Source: Arachidicoccus sp. BS20
GTDB taxonomy: Bacteria > Bacteroidota > Bacteroidia > Chitinophagales > Chitinophagaceae
Reading direction: 5' to 3'
Assembly: GCF_001659705.1 (NCBI RefSeq)
Contig: NZ_CP015971.1
Coordinates: 3,041,029-3,105,028, forward strand
Length of the DNA stretch: 64,000 bases
Shown here piece after piece: positions 52,298 through 61,669 of this stretch. Position 1 is the first letter of the stretch. Each line of letters begins with the position of its first letter. The notes under the pieces were generated by a model. That model was not told the origin of the DNA and did not search any database. It saw only the letters and a list, made by a program, of their open reading frames with translations. Made by a program: the position numbers and the translations under genes.

Positions 52298-52382
52298 CCC
52301 TCGTCCCCTAAAGGGGAGTTAGAGTTGGGCAGAAAATATTTATAAATCGTAATTAAAAAATTCCCCTTTAGGGGACAGGGGC
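52297..52382. repeat. Long palindromic element between nuoK and nuoL
   Basis: The 21-base arms at 52297-52317 and 52362-52382 match in inverted orientation at 19 of 21 positions. Each arm is itself a palindrome, CCCCTAAAGGGG on the left and CCCCTTTAGGGG on the right. The left arm starts on the last base of the nuoK stop and the right arm ends 2 bases before the nuoL ATG, so it supplies the whole spacer and replaces a normal ribosome-binding site. Confidence 0.8.
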
Positions 52383-52384
52383 TT

Positions 52385-54310
52385 ATGAACTTAGCATACT
52401 TAGTACCTTTATTTCCGCTTGTAGGATTTTTGATTAACGGATTGTTGCGCAAACAACTGAGCAAAGCTGCCGTAGGATTTGTTGGTTGCGGCGCGTTGTT
52501 GTTATCATTTATTGTAAGCCTTGTGTTGTTTTTCGATGTGAAGGCAGGCAATTCGGGCGTTGCAGCTTATTTCGATTTTATCAATGTTGCGGGTTTCAAA
52601 ATTCCTTTTGCGTTTCAGATTGACCAATTATCTTCTTTGTTTTTATTGATTATTACAGGTGTCGGTTTTCTCATTCATTTGTATTCAACGTCGTATATGC
52701 ACGATGAAACTGCGCCGCATTTCGCAAGATATTTTTCTTATCTCAACTTGTTCGTGTTTTCCATGTTGTTGCTCGTAATGGGCGCGAATTATTTAATCAT
52801 GTTCATCGGTTGGGAAGGCGTTGGTCTGTGTTCTTATTTACTGATTGGTTATTGGTTTAAAAATACCAATTATACTTATGCGGCAAAGAAAGCCTTTGTG
52901 ATGAACCGCATCGGCGATTTAGGATTTTTGATTGCTTTGTTCTGGATTTTATCCAAGCTCGGAACATTGACTTACAGCGAAGTTTTTACACAAGCATCAC
53001 TTGCAAAATTCACGCCTAAAGAAATTACGGCGATTACATTATTATTGTTTGTAGGTGCAACAGGAAAGAGTGCGCAAATTCCTTTATACACTTGGTTGCC
53101 CGATGCAATGGCAGGTCCCACGCCTGTTTCCGCATTGATACACGCGGCAACAATGGTTACGGCTGGTATCTACATGATTGTTCGCAGCAACTTGTTATAT
53201 GTTTTAGCTCCTTGCACAAATCAAATAATTGCTATCATCGGTGTAGCAACGGCTGTGTTTGCAGCGACGATTGCGGTTCAGCAAAATGATATTAAAAAAG
53301 TATTGGCTTATTCAACCGTGAGCCAATTGGGCTATATGTTTTTGGGGCTTGGTGTTGGCGCATACACAGGCGCGATTTTCCATGTGATGACTCACGCTTT
53401 CTTTAAAGCATTGTTATTCTTGGGCGCAGGTTCTGTAATTCACGCGATGGGCGGCGAACAAGACTCAAGAAAAATGGGCGGACTGAAAAAATTTATGCCG
53501 ATTACGCACATTACATTTTTGCTGGCTTGCTTCGCAATTGCAGGCGTGCCGCCGTTTTCGGGCTTCTTTTCCAAAGATGAAATATTGAGCGCGGCTTATG
53601 CAAGCAATCCCGTGTTATATTATTTCGGATTGTTCGGCGCGTTGCTCACAGCATTTTATATGTTCCGTATTTATGCGATGACTTTTCTTGGAAAGTTCAG
53701 AGGTACACACGAACAGGAACATCATTTGCATGAAAGCCCAAGCGCAATGACTATTCCTTTGATTGTTTTGGCAATACTCGCTGTGGTTGCAGGTTTTTTC
53801 GGTATTCCAGATGTGTTTGCTCCCGATGCACATTTGCTCGGCAAATTCTTAGCGCCGATTTTTACGGCGTCGAAACCATTGCAGCATTTGAACGAAGTTG
53901 AACATTCGACTGAAATTTTATTAATGGTTATTTCCACTGTTTTGATTCTCGGCTCTATCATTTGGGCATGGACGAAATTTTCTAAATACGAAAACAAAAA
54001 CACGGAAACAACAGGGCTTGCAAAGGTTTTGGAAAACAAATGGTATGTGGATGAATTGTATAATGCAATCATCGTTTCGCCGTTGCTGGCTTTGGCATCG
54101 TTCTTTAAAAATTTTGATAAATCATTTATTGATGGCATTGTAAACGGTGTCGGAAAATTCATTCAGTATTCATCGCGCAAACTGCGTCTGGTGCAAAGCG
54201 GGCAAGTGGGCGGATATATTTTGATGATGGTGGGTTCGCTTGTGGTGCTGTTTGTGATATTCTGGAATCAGGCGTATGTGCTGCATTTTCTTGGATTGAT
54301 TTTTAAGTAG
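52385..54310 (+). CDS. nuoL: NADH-quinone oxidoreductase subunit L
   Basis: 641 residues, the antiporter-like distal proton pump of complex I. Signatures are the 14-helix core with TAPHFARYFSYLNLFVFSMLLLV, FIGWEGVGLCSYLLIGYWF, the GATGKSAQIPLYTWLPDAMAGPTPVSALIHAATMVTAG segment and the DIKKVLAYSTVSQLGYMFLG motif carrying the key Lys. The C-terminal amphipathic lateral helix and TM16 region is present. It starts 2 bases after the palindromic repeat. Confidence 0.97.
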   Translation: MNLAYLVPLFPLVGFLINGLLRKQLSKAAVGFVGCGALLLSFIVSLVLFFDVKAGNSGVAAYFDFINVAGFKIPFAFQIDQLSSLFLLIITGVGFLIHLYSTSYMHDETAPHFARYFSYLNLFVFSMLLLVMGANYLIMFIGWEGVGLCSYLLIGYWFKNTNYTYAAKKAFVMNRIGDLGFLIALFWILSKLGTLTYSEVFTQASLAKFTPKEITAITLLLFVGATGKSAQIPLYTWLPDAMAGPTPVSALIHAATMVTAGIYMIVRSNLLYVLAPCTNQIIAIIGVATAVFAATIAVQQNDIKKVLAYSTVSQLGYMFLGLGVGAYTGAIFHVMTHAFFKALLFLGAGSVIHAMGGEQDSRKMGGLKKFMPITHITFLLACFAIAGVPPFSGFFSKDEILSAAYASNPVLYYFGLFGALLTAFYMFRIYAMTFLGKFRGTHEQEHHLHESPSAMTIPLIVLAILAVVAGFFGIPDVFAPDAHLLGKFLAPIFTASKPLQHLNEVEHSTEILLMVISTVLILGSIIWAWTKFSKYENKNTETTGLAKVLENKWYVDELYNAIIVSPLLALASFFKNFDKSFIDGIVNGVGKFIQYSSRKLRLVQSGQVGGYILMMVGSLVVLFVIFWNQAYVLHFLGLIFK

Positions 54311-54383
54311 GAATTTTTATCACAGAAAACACAGGGGTACACAGAGACAATAATAGTTTTGTAAAGAGATTTTAAAATTTGAT

Positions 54384-55796
54384 ATGATAGTTTTACTTAT
54401 CCTTATTCCCGTAATTGCGGGATTAATTTCTTTCTTTATTTCAAATGATAAAGCGGTAAAAGTTTTTTCATTGCTTGCTTCGGCGGTTACTTTTTTCATA
54501 ACGCTTGGCGCGATCTCTTGCAGCAAAACGCACGGCTTTGAAGCGCAATGGTTGCCGCAATTAGGCAGCAGTTTTTCTTTATCATTGGATGGCATGGCAA
54601 AGATGCTTGTGTTATTGACTGCGCTTGCGTTTCCTTTTGTTTTTTCATCTTCACTCGACAATCATTATGCAAAGCCTAATAATTTTTATGGATTAATGTT
54701 GTTGATGCAAGCGGGTTTGATGGGCGTATTTTTATCTTCGGATGTTTTGTTGTTTTATTTCTTTTGGGAACTCGCTTTGATTCCTGCCTATTTTCTTTCA
54801 TCGCAATACGGCGGCAACAAAAGAATTCAGTCTACGTTTAAATTTTTCGTTTATACATTTCTCGGTTCGGTTATCATGCTTGTTGGCATTTTGTATTTGT
54901 ATTTCAAAAATCCCGAACACAGTTTTGCGTTAAGTTCTTTCTACCATATAAAATTATCTGCTGCAGAACAAAATGTGGCGTTCTGGTTATTCTTCATTGC
55001 GTTTGCGATTAAGATGCCAATATTTCCTTTACACACATGGCAGCCCGATGCGTATGAACAATCGCCAACGCCTGTAACCGCGATACTCAGCGGCGTGATG
55101 GTAAAAATGGGATTGTATGCTGTGATTCGTTTTGTATTGCCTTTATTTCCAGATGCAGTAAAACATTTCAACCATATCATTATTATTTTTTCTATCATCG
55201 GAATTTTATATGCTTCGCTGATTGCCATTAAACAAGACGATATAAAAAGATTAATTGCTTATTCATCCATTGCACATATCGGTTTGATGTGCGCGGCAAT
55301 TTTTTCTTTGCAGGAAATAGGTTTACAAGGCGTGCTGTTGCAAATGTTCAATCATGGTATCAACGTGATTGGTTTGTGGATTGTAGCAAATGCAATTGAA
55401 CAACAAACAGGAACGCGCAAATTCAGCGAGCTTGGCGGACTTGCAACAAAAGCGCCTGTATTGGCAATTTTGTTTATGGTAATGACTTTGGCAAATGTGG
55501 CATTGCCTTTGACCAATGCGTTCATCGGCGAGTTTTTGATGTTCAACGGATTGTTCCGTTACAATATTTGGGCGGCTGTGATTGCGGGCATCAGCATTAT
55601 TCTGGTGGCGGTTTATTCGCTCGGCGCAATGGCAAAAATATTTTACGGCGAGGTTTCTTCGCACACACAAAATACAACGGAAGCATCGGTAAATACAAAC
55701 TTTACTTTAATCGTGATTGCAATCATCATTATTGTTTTAGGTGTTTATCCGCATCCGATTTTGGAGTTGGTAAAAGATATAAAGGCAATTGTCTGA
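54384..55796 (+). CDS. nuoM: NADH-quinone oxidoreductase subunit M
   Basis: 470 residues, antiporter-like proton pump. Signatures are FFWELALIPAYFLSSQYGG, FAIKMPIFPLHTWQPDAYEQSPTPVTAILSGVMVKMGLYAVIR and DDIKRLIAYSSIAHIGLM. The spacer before it (54311-54383) contains CACAGAAAACACAGGGGTACACAGAGACA words of the CACAAAG repeat family. R1 and R2 elements follow its stop. Confidence 0.96.
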   Translation: MIVLLILIPVIAGLISFFISNDKAVKVFSLLASAVTFFITLGAISCSKTHGFEAQWLPQLGSSFSLSLDGMAKMLVLLTALAFPFVFSSSLDNHYAKPNNFYGLMLLMQAGLMGVFLSSDVLLFYFFWELALIPAYFLSSQYGGNKRIQSTFKFFVYTFLGSVIMLVGILYLYFKNPEHSFALSSFYHIKLSAAEQNVAFWLFFIAFAIKMPIFPLHTWQPDAYEQSPTPVTAILSGVMVKMGLYAVIRFVLPLFPDAVKHFNHIIIIFSIIGILYASLIAIKQDDIKRLIAYSSIAHIGLMCAAIFSLQEIGLQGVLLQMFNHGINVIGLWIVANAIEQQTGTRKFSELGGLATKAPVLAILFMVMTLANVALPLTNAFIGEFLMFNGLFRYNIWAAVIAGISIILVAVYSLGAMAKIFYGEVSSHTQNTTEASVNTNFTLIVIAIIIIVLGVYPHPILELVKDIKAIV

Positions 55797-55800
55797 ACTG

Positions 55801-55823
55801 TGATTTGTGGGATTTGAGTGATT
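55801..55823 (+). repeat. Post-stop element R1 (copy after nuoM)
   Basis: TGATTTGTGGGATTTGAGTG then ATT, starting 4 bases after the nuoM stop, as in the rimO copy at 5010. Confidence 0.65.
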
Positions 55824-55837
55824 AAGAAAATTTGTTT

Positions 55838-55876
55838 GAACCACAAAGATACGAAGACACAAAGGAAACACAAAGA
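55838..55876 (+). repeat. CACAAAG-type element R2 (copy after nuoM)
   Basis: It begins GAACCACAAAGATACGAAG and continues with ACACAAAGG and AAACACAAAG words. It lies the same distance from R1 as in the rimO spacer. Confidence 0.6.
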
Positions 55877-55896
55877 AGAAAGAGGAACACGCCGCA

Positions 55897-55935
55897 CGTC
55901 ATTGCGAGCGAGGAACGAGCGTGGCAATCTCAAAT
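55897..55935 (+). repeat. CGTCATTGCGAGCG-type element R3 (copy after nuoM)
   Basis: CGTCATTGCGAGCGAGGAA then CGAGCGTGGCAATCTCAAA. It completes the R1-R2-R3 series seen also at 5010-5274. Confidence 0.6.
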
Positions 55936-55978
55936 ATGATTTTGAATTAGAATAAAAAAATTGAACTGATATAAGATT

Positions 55979-57397
55979 ATGAACGCAATTATATTGTCGG
56001 CAATTCTGGGTGTAGTAATGATGTTTTGCAGCGCATTTGTAAAAAATACAAAGTCGTATAAATTTGTTGCGCTCGTAGGATTGGTTGTTTTATTACTCGC
56101 AAATATCTGTGAAACCTATGGACAGCCTGCGTTTCAGATTCCTTTGCATGATATGCTGAAGTTCGACAAGTTTGGATTATATTTTAATTCGCTTGCGATT
56201 ATTTGTACATTCGTTTATGTATTGCTTTCGGGGAAAGAAATTGAACACGTAGGAAATTACGTGGCGGAATATTTTGCATTAATATTCTTTGTATTGTGTG
56301 GCGTATTCGTTCTCACTTCGTTCAACAACTTGCTGATGTTGTTTATCGGTATAGAAATTTTGTCTATTCCTTTATACATTCTCACAGGTTCGCGCAAGCT
56401 GAATTTAAAAAGCAATGAAGCCGCGCTGAAGTATTTTTTAATGGGTTCGTTCTCCACGGGCTTAATGCTGATGGGCATTGCGCTTATTTATGGCGGCACA
56501 GGAAGTTTTGCAATTCATGCTATGGCGGAGAAAGCCGAATTTAGCGGAGCTGCGCATTCCATGTCTTTTTTAACGGTTGCGGGAGCGTTGCTGTTGCTGG
56601 TTTCCATGTGTTTTAAAGTTTCGGCTGCACCGTTTCATTTCTGGACACCGGATGTTTATGATGGTTCGCCAAGCGTGTTTACTTCCTTCATGGCAACGGT
56701 TGTAAAATCCGCAGCATTTATTGCATTTATCCGGTTGTTTGTCGAACTTGAACCGCAAACGGTAGTTGATGCGAACAAAATATTTGGCGTTGATTGGAAA
56801 TTGGTGTTTGCGATTATTATTATTGCAACATTGGTTTTTGGTAATATTACAGCGGTATTCCAGCAAAGTGTAAAACGAATGTTGGCTTATTCTTCTATTG
56901 CGCAAGCAGGTTTTATGTTGTTTGCTTTGCTTACGCAGAACACCACTTCGCAGGAGGGTATTTTGTTGTATGCTATTGCTTATAGCTTTGCGACAATCGG
57001 CATATTTTCTATTCTTGCAAAATTGCAGGATTATACTTTTGACGGGTACAACGGCTTGGCTAAAACGCAGCCGGCGCTTGCATTTGCAAATACCATTTTC
57101 TTATTGTCATTGGCTGGTATTCCATTAACTGCCGGTTTCTTTGCAAAGTATTACATGATTTCATCTGTAATGCAAACGGCGGGATTTATGTGGCTGGCAA
57201 TTGTAGGAATGATATTCGCAGCAATCAGCGTATATTATTATTTCCGCGTAATACAGGCGATGTATTTCAAAGACGGCACACCTGCGTTTAAGTTTGAAGT
57301 AAGTAAAACGTTCAAAATACTCGTGGTTGCACTTGCTATCGTAATTATACTGATTGGTATTTTCCCGCAGATAGTGCTGAATTATTTGTATTTCTGA
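55979..57397 (+). CDS. nuoN: NADH-quinone oxidoreductase subunit N
   Basis: 472 residues, third antiporter-like proton pump, last gene of the operon. Signatures are LLMLFIGIEILSIPLYILTGSRKLNLKSNEAALKYFLMGSFSTGLMLMGIALIYGGTGS, SAAPFHFWTPDVYDGSPSVFTSFMATVVKSAAF and SVKRMLAYSSIAQAGFML. An R1-like run (GATTTGATTAAAAGGATTT) overlaps its stop and a terminator hairpin follows. Confidence 0.96.
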   Translation: MNAIILSAILGVVMMFCSAFVKNTKSYKFVALVGLVVLLLANICETYGQPAFQIPLHDMLKFDKFGLYFNSLAIICTFVYVLLSGKEIEHVGNYVAEYFALIFFVLCGVFVLTSFNNLLMLFIGIEILSIPLYILTGSRKLNLKSNEAALKYFLMGSFSTGLMLMGIALIYGGTGSFAIHAMAEKAEFSGAAHSMSFLTVAGALLLLVSMCFKVSAAPFHFWTPDVYDGSPSVFTSFMATVVKSAAFIAFIRLFVELEPQTVVDANKIFGVDWKLVFAIIIIATLVFGNITAVFQQSVKRMLAYSSIAQAGFMLFALLTQNTTSQEGILLYAIAYSFATIGIFSILAKLQDYTFDGYNGLAKTQPALAFANTIFLLSLAGIPLTAGFFAKYYMISSVMQTAGFMWLAIVGMIFAAISVYYYFRVIQAMYFKDGTPAFKFEVSKTFKILVVALAIVIILIGIFPQIVLNYLYF

Positions 57398-57426
57398 TTT
57401 GATTAAAAGGATTTAGAGATTTATAG

Positions 57427-57461
57427 GAAAGCTGTTGGGTTTCAAAAATCTTACAGCTTTC
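57427..57461 (+). terminator. Likely terminator of the nuo operon
   Basis: A 9-base stem GAAAGCTGT/ACAGCTTTC (57427-57435, 57453-57461) with a 17-base loop is followed by TTATT. The T tract is weak, but it is the first hairpin after nuoN. Confidence 0.5.
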
Positions 57462-57514
57462 TTATTATGCCAAACTCTTGACATTCCACTAACTTTCGCT
57501 TCCTTAAATTGTCT

Positions 57515-57522
57515 TATTTTTG
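57515..57522 (+). promoter_or_regulatory. -7 box of lipA
   Basis: TATTTTTG (TAnnTTTG) lies 19 bases before the lipA ATG at 57542. Confidence 0.45.
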
Positions 57523-57541
57523 CGAGATAATTTTTATAAAA

Positions 57542-58489
57542 ATGGAAGATTTACTCAATATAAAATCCACTCCTTGCTCTACAAATACTGTTGAAGTTCC
57601 CCGTGTTAAGAAGCCCGATTGGCTTCGTGTAAAACTGCCGATTGGCGAGGAATATAAGCACGTACGCAATCTTGTGGATACGCATAAACTGCATACGATT
57701 TGTGAAAGCGGTAATTGCCCGAATATGGGTGAATGCTGGGGCGCGGGCACGGCTACTTTTATGATTTTGGGAAATATTTGTACACGTAGTTGCGGGTTTT
57801 GTGCAGTCGCAACAGGTCGCCCGGAAGCTGTGGACTGGGACGAGCCGCAGCGTGTAGCAGAAGCTATTTATCTGATGAAAGTAAAACACGCTGTAATTAC
57901 CAGCGTGGACAGAGATGAGTTACAAGACGGCGGTTCTATCATTTGGCACAATACGATTAAAGCAGTAAAAGCCTTGAATCCCGATACAACTTTGGAAACA
58001 TTAATCCCTGATTTTAAAGCGCAGAAAGAAAATATTCAGCGTGTAATTGATGCCGCACCCGAAGTGGTTTCCCACAATATGGAAACGGTTGAACGTTTAA
58101 CTAAACAAGTGCGTATTCAGGCAAAATATCGTCGCAGTCTGGATACATTGCGTATTTTGAAAGAAGGCGGTGTGCGCACCAAAACGGGCATTATGCTTGG
58201 ACTTGGCGAAACCAAAGACGAAGTAATCGAATCTCTAAAAGATTTGGCAGGAGTAGGTGTGGATGTTGTTACGCTTGGTCAATATCTGCAACCAACGCAA
58301 AAGCATTTGCCAGTTGCCCGTTTCGTACATCCTGATGAATTTGCAGAACTACGGGAAATCGGTTACGAACTTGGTTTTGATTATGTGGAGAGTGGTCCGT
58401 TGGTACGTTCTTCCTATCACAGCGAGCGTCACGTGCTGCAAGGTTTCGGCAGAAATAAATGGCTGGAAGAAAAAGCATTGGCAGTTTAA
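57542..58489 (+). CDS. lipA: Lipoyl synthase LipA
   Basis: 315 residues from the ATG at 57542, chosen because an upstream in-frame start at 57509 would overlap the promoter box. Radical-SAM enzyme that inserts two sulfurs into octanoyl-protein to make lipoyl groups for pyruvate dehydrogenase and the glycine cleavage system. The auxiliary cluster ligands are Cys54, Cys59 and Cys65 ([13 protein letters not shown]), and the radical-SAM triad is Cys80, Cys84 and Cys87 (CTRSCGFC). The terminal SSYHSERH motif supplies the Ser ligand. lipB is not adjacent. hemE starts 58 bases downstream and may be co-transcribed. Confidence 0.97.
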   Translation: MEDLLNIKSTPCSTNTVEVPRVKKPDWLRVKLPIGEEYKHVRNLVDTHKLHTICESGNCPNMGECWGAGTATFMILGNICTRSCGFCAVATGRPEAVDWDEPQRVAEAIYLMKVKHAVITSVDRDELQDGGSIIWHNTIKAVKALNPDTTLETLIPDFKAQKENIQRVIDAAPEVVSHNMETVERLTKQVRIQAKYRRSLDTLRILKEGGVRTKTGIMLGLGETKDEVIESLKDLAGVGVDVVTLGQYLQPTQKHLPVARFVHPDEFAELREIGYELGFDYVESGPLVRSSYHSERHVLQGFGRNKWLEEKALAV

Positions 58490-58547
58490 TTTTTTGAATC
58501 TCTAAATACTTTTCTCCTGCTCTTCATGGGAGAAGCTTAAAATAATA

Positions 58548-59579
58548 ATGTCTTTAAAAAACGACTTAATTCTCAAAGCGCTTCGCGGCGAAAACGTGGA
58601 GCGCATACCTGTATGGATGATGCGGCAGGCAGGACGTTACTTACCAGAATATATGAAACTGCGCGAAAAATATTCATTTTTCGAACGATGTCAAACTCCG
58701 GAATTAACGTGCGAAATTACATTGCAACCTGTTGATATTGTCGGCGTGGACGCAGCTATTTTGTTTTCCGATATTCTCGTGGTGCCGCAGGCAATGGGTA
58801 TGGAAGTGCAGTTGATTGAAAGCAAAGGTCCTGTTTTGCCAGAGCCGATTCATACCGAAAAAGATTTGCAAAGGCTTATAGTGCCTGATGTGCAGGAAAA
58901 GTTGGGTTATGTTTTTAATGCGATAAAACTGATTAAACAAGAGCTGAACAATCGTGTTCCATTGATTGGTTTTGCAGGTGCACCATGGACTTTGCTGTGC
59001 TATATGGTGCAGGGAAAAGGTTCTAAAACATTCGATGAAGCTAAGGTGTTTTGCTACACGCAGCCCGAACTTGCGCATCGCCTGTTGCAAATGATTACGG
59101 ATACGACCATCGCTTACTTGAAAGCGCAAATTTCAGCTGGCGCTGATTTGGTGCAGATTTTCGACAGTTGGGGCGGTTTACTGAGTCCGCAGGATTTTGA
59201 GGAGTTTTCGTTGAAATATATTCGTCAGATTGTGGCGGCAGTAAAAGATGATGCACCTGTCATCATCTTTGCGAAGGGAGCGTGGCATTCACTGGAAGAA
59301 ATGGCGCAAACAGGTGCAAATGGCTTGGGGATTGACTGGTGCATTGCTGCAAAAGAAGCGCGCGAATTTGCAGGCAATAACGTAACGCTGCAAGGAAATT
59401 TTGACCCTGCGAAATTATTGTCGCCTATTCCGCAACTGAAAAAAGATGTACAACAAATGCTGCGCGATTTTGGCAAAGAACGATATATTGCTAATCTTGG
59501 GCATGGCATTTTGCCGAATGTTCCTGTGGATAATGCACGGGCATTTGTAGATACGGTAAAAGAATTTTCGATGGTGTAA
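58548..59579 (+). CDS. hemE: Uroporphyrinogen decarboxylase HemE
   Basis: 343 residues, cytoplasmic enzyme that decarboxylates uroporphyrinogen III to coproporphyrinogen III. Signatures are [20 protein letters not shown] near the start with the active Arg residues, [44 protein letters not shown] and [14 protein letters not shown]. Together with hemB and hemF nearby it forms a loose haem-synthesis locus. A recombinase-like remnant begins just after it. Confidence 0.97.
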   Translation: MSLKNDLILKALRGENVERIPVWMMRQAGRYLPEYMKLREKYSFFERCQTPELTCEITLQPVDIVGVDAAILFSDILVVPQAMGMEVQLIESKGPVLPEPIHTEKDLQRLIVPDVQEKLGYVFNAIKLIKQELNNRVPLIGFAGAPWTLLCYMVQGKGSKTFDEAKVFCYTQPELAHRLLQMITDTTIAYLKAQISAGADLVQIFDSWGGLLSPQDFEEFSLKYIRQIVAAVKDDAPVIIFAKGAWHSLEEMAQTGANGLGIDWCIAAKEAREFAGNNVTLQGNFDPAKLLSPIPQLKKDVQQMLRDFGKERYIANLGHGILPNVPVDNARAFVDTVKEFSMV

Positions 59580-59602
59580 ATTGGAAAATCCGCCGATCTT
59601 AA

Positions 59603-59905
59603 CTCCCATATTCCGGGGGATACTTTCAGTGGGATTTACAGCTTGGAAAAGACGCTGACGATAAAATTAAGGAGCAGATAAGATTGCTCCCGCACTTAGT
59701 AAATTTTAAAACTGTTTATCAAAAAGCTACACTTCGGCAGAAAAATGCCATTATTCATCAGGTGTTCAAACAAGGGATTGTTTTCCTCAAAGACTCGTTA
59801 AGAACACCCGAAATCAATCCGGCATTTGAACACAACTTATTAAAAATGAAACAAAAAGGGCTGCTCCGTATCGAGCAGCCATCGTCAAATTTAGAGAGTT
59901 TCCTC
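59603..59905 (+). pseudogene. Remnant of a site-specific recombinase C terminus
   Basis: After an in-frame TAA at 59600 a reading frame without an ATG encodes about 100 residues. Its segments KATLRQKNAIIHQVFKQGI, RTPEINPAFEHNLLK and KGLLRIEQPS resemble the C terminus of Bacteroidota recombinases of the serine type. The catalytic N-terminal part is missing, and no intact recombinase or element end is seen nearby. The frame runs into the tRNA-Leu gene on the other strand, so the real remnant ends about 59905. It may mark a lost genomic island next to the tRNA. The match is from memory, not a search. Confidence 0.5.
59853..59880 (-). terminator. Terminator of tRNA-Leu inside the recombinase remnant
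   Basis: On the minus strand GGCTGCTC pairs with GAGCAGCC over a short loop, followed by CTTTTTG. The same bases encode KGLLRIEQPS of the remnant on the plus strand. A 6-base stem with a GAAA tetraloop (59893-59908) lies between it and the tRNA. Confidence 0.75.
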
Positions 59906-59910
59906 TCTCG

Positions 59911-59994
59911 TGCGGAAGAGGAGATTCGAACTCCCAAGCCCTTGCAGGCACTACCACCTCAAAGTAGCGCGTCTACCAATTTCGCCACCTCCGC
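59911..59994 (-). tRNA. tRNA-Leu (anticodon GAG)
   Basis: 84 bases. The acceptor stem GCGGAGG pairs with CTTCCGC (one G-U), followed by the discriminator A. The anticodon loop TTGAGGT gives anticodon GAG (59958-59960), which reads CUC and CUU. The variable arm is long (class II), and the T-loop TTCGAAT is standard. CCA is not encoded. It lies in reverse orientation between hemE and hemB. Confidence 0.95.
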
Positions 59995-60046
59995 GCGGCT
60001 GCAAAAATAAGGTCATCAAATGAATTTTAAATCTTTATTTGTCAAA

Positions 60047-61042
<996 letters not shown>

Positions 61043-61121
61043 TTATTAGTCTGATAATGAGACTACATTAAAGTCTATCAATAATCCAAATCTATTTAAT
61101 CCCGATTTTCAAATAAATCGT

Positions 61122-61532
61122 TTATTGTTCGGAGTGTTTTAACCCGTCAGTATTCAAGTCTTCTTGTAACTTGGCTTTGCCCCACAATTCTTCTATACTA
61201 AGGTCTGTTTCTATAAGTTCTACAGGCAAGCCGCCGTCATTTATAATTGCTACTTTATATCCTTCTATCGGTTCGTAAGGTCCTAATAAAATTTCCCGTC
61301 CTTTGATTGCTTCTTCCAAATTATCCACTTGCAACGCAATATGCGGATTGTTTTTTATAATTGGGTGTAAAGGACTGTCTTTTTCAAATCTGTGAAATTG
61401 CACCCTAAAATCACCGTTATTGTCAGATGTGTACATTTTGAAATTGTCGCTATACCTTTCATGCGGTCTGATAATATCAGTTGGAATACCTAAGTGATGA
61501 TAACGGTATTCTATTTCTAATCGATTACTCAT
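61122..61532 (-). CDS. VOC-family (glyoxalase/dioxygenase-like) protein
   Basis: 136 residues from the ATG at 61532. A single VOC domain pattern is seen: HHLGIPTDIIRPHERYS at the start, HIALQVDNLEEAIKGREILLGPYEP in the middle and GLPVELIETDLS at the end, with metal-ligand-like His and Glu residues. Its substrate is unknown. It lies between hemB and hemF on the same strand but with a 125-base upstream spacer, so it may be separate. Confidence 0.7.
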   Translation of the reverse strand: MSNRLEIEYRYHHLGIPTDIIRPHERYSDNFKMYTSDNNGDFRVQFHRFEKDSPLHPIIKNNPHIALQVDNLEEAIKGREILLGPYEPIEGYKVAIINDGGLPVELIETDLSIEELWGKAKLQEDLNTDGLKHSEQ

Positions 61533-61669
61533 TTTGTGTATCATTTGTAATAGTCTATCGTTAAAATTAATTCTTGGCAGCCTGCAATCTTAATTAAGAA
61601 AAATTATTTCTAAGTTGCTTACATAGCCAAGCTGTAAACGGCTTTTGTCTTTTGCTTTACAGCCTATTT

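Noticed and set aside
59684-60010. A complete 108-residue protein
   Set aside because: It starts with TTG and runs through the tRNA-Leu gene on the opposite strand, so only a decayed coding remnant before the tRNA is supported.
61600-61669. GCTGTAAA/TTTACAGC stem after hemF as a terminator
   Set aside because: The loop is long and no T tract follows on the hemF strand, so the evidence is too weak.
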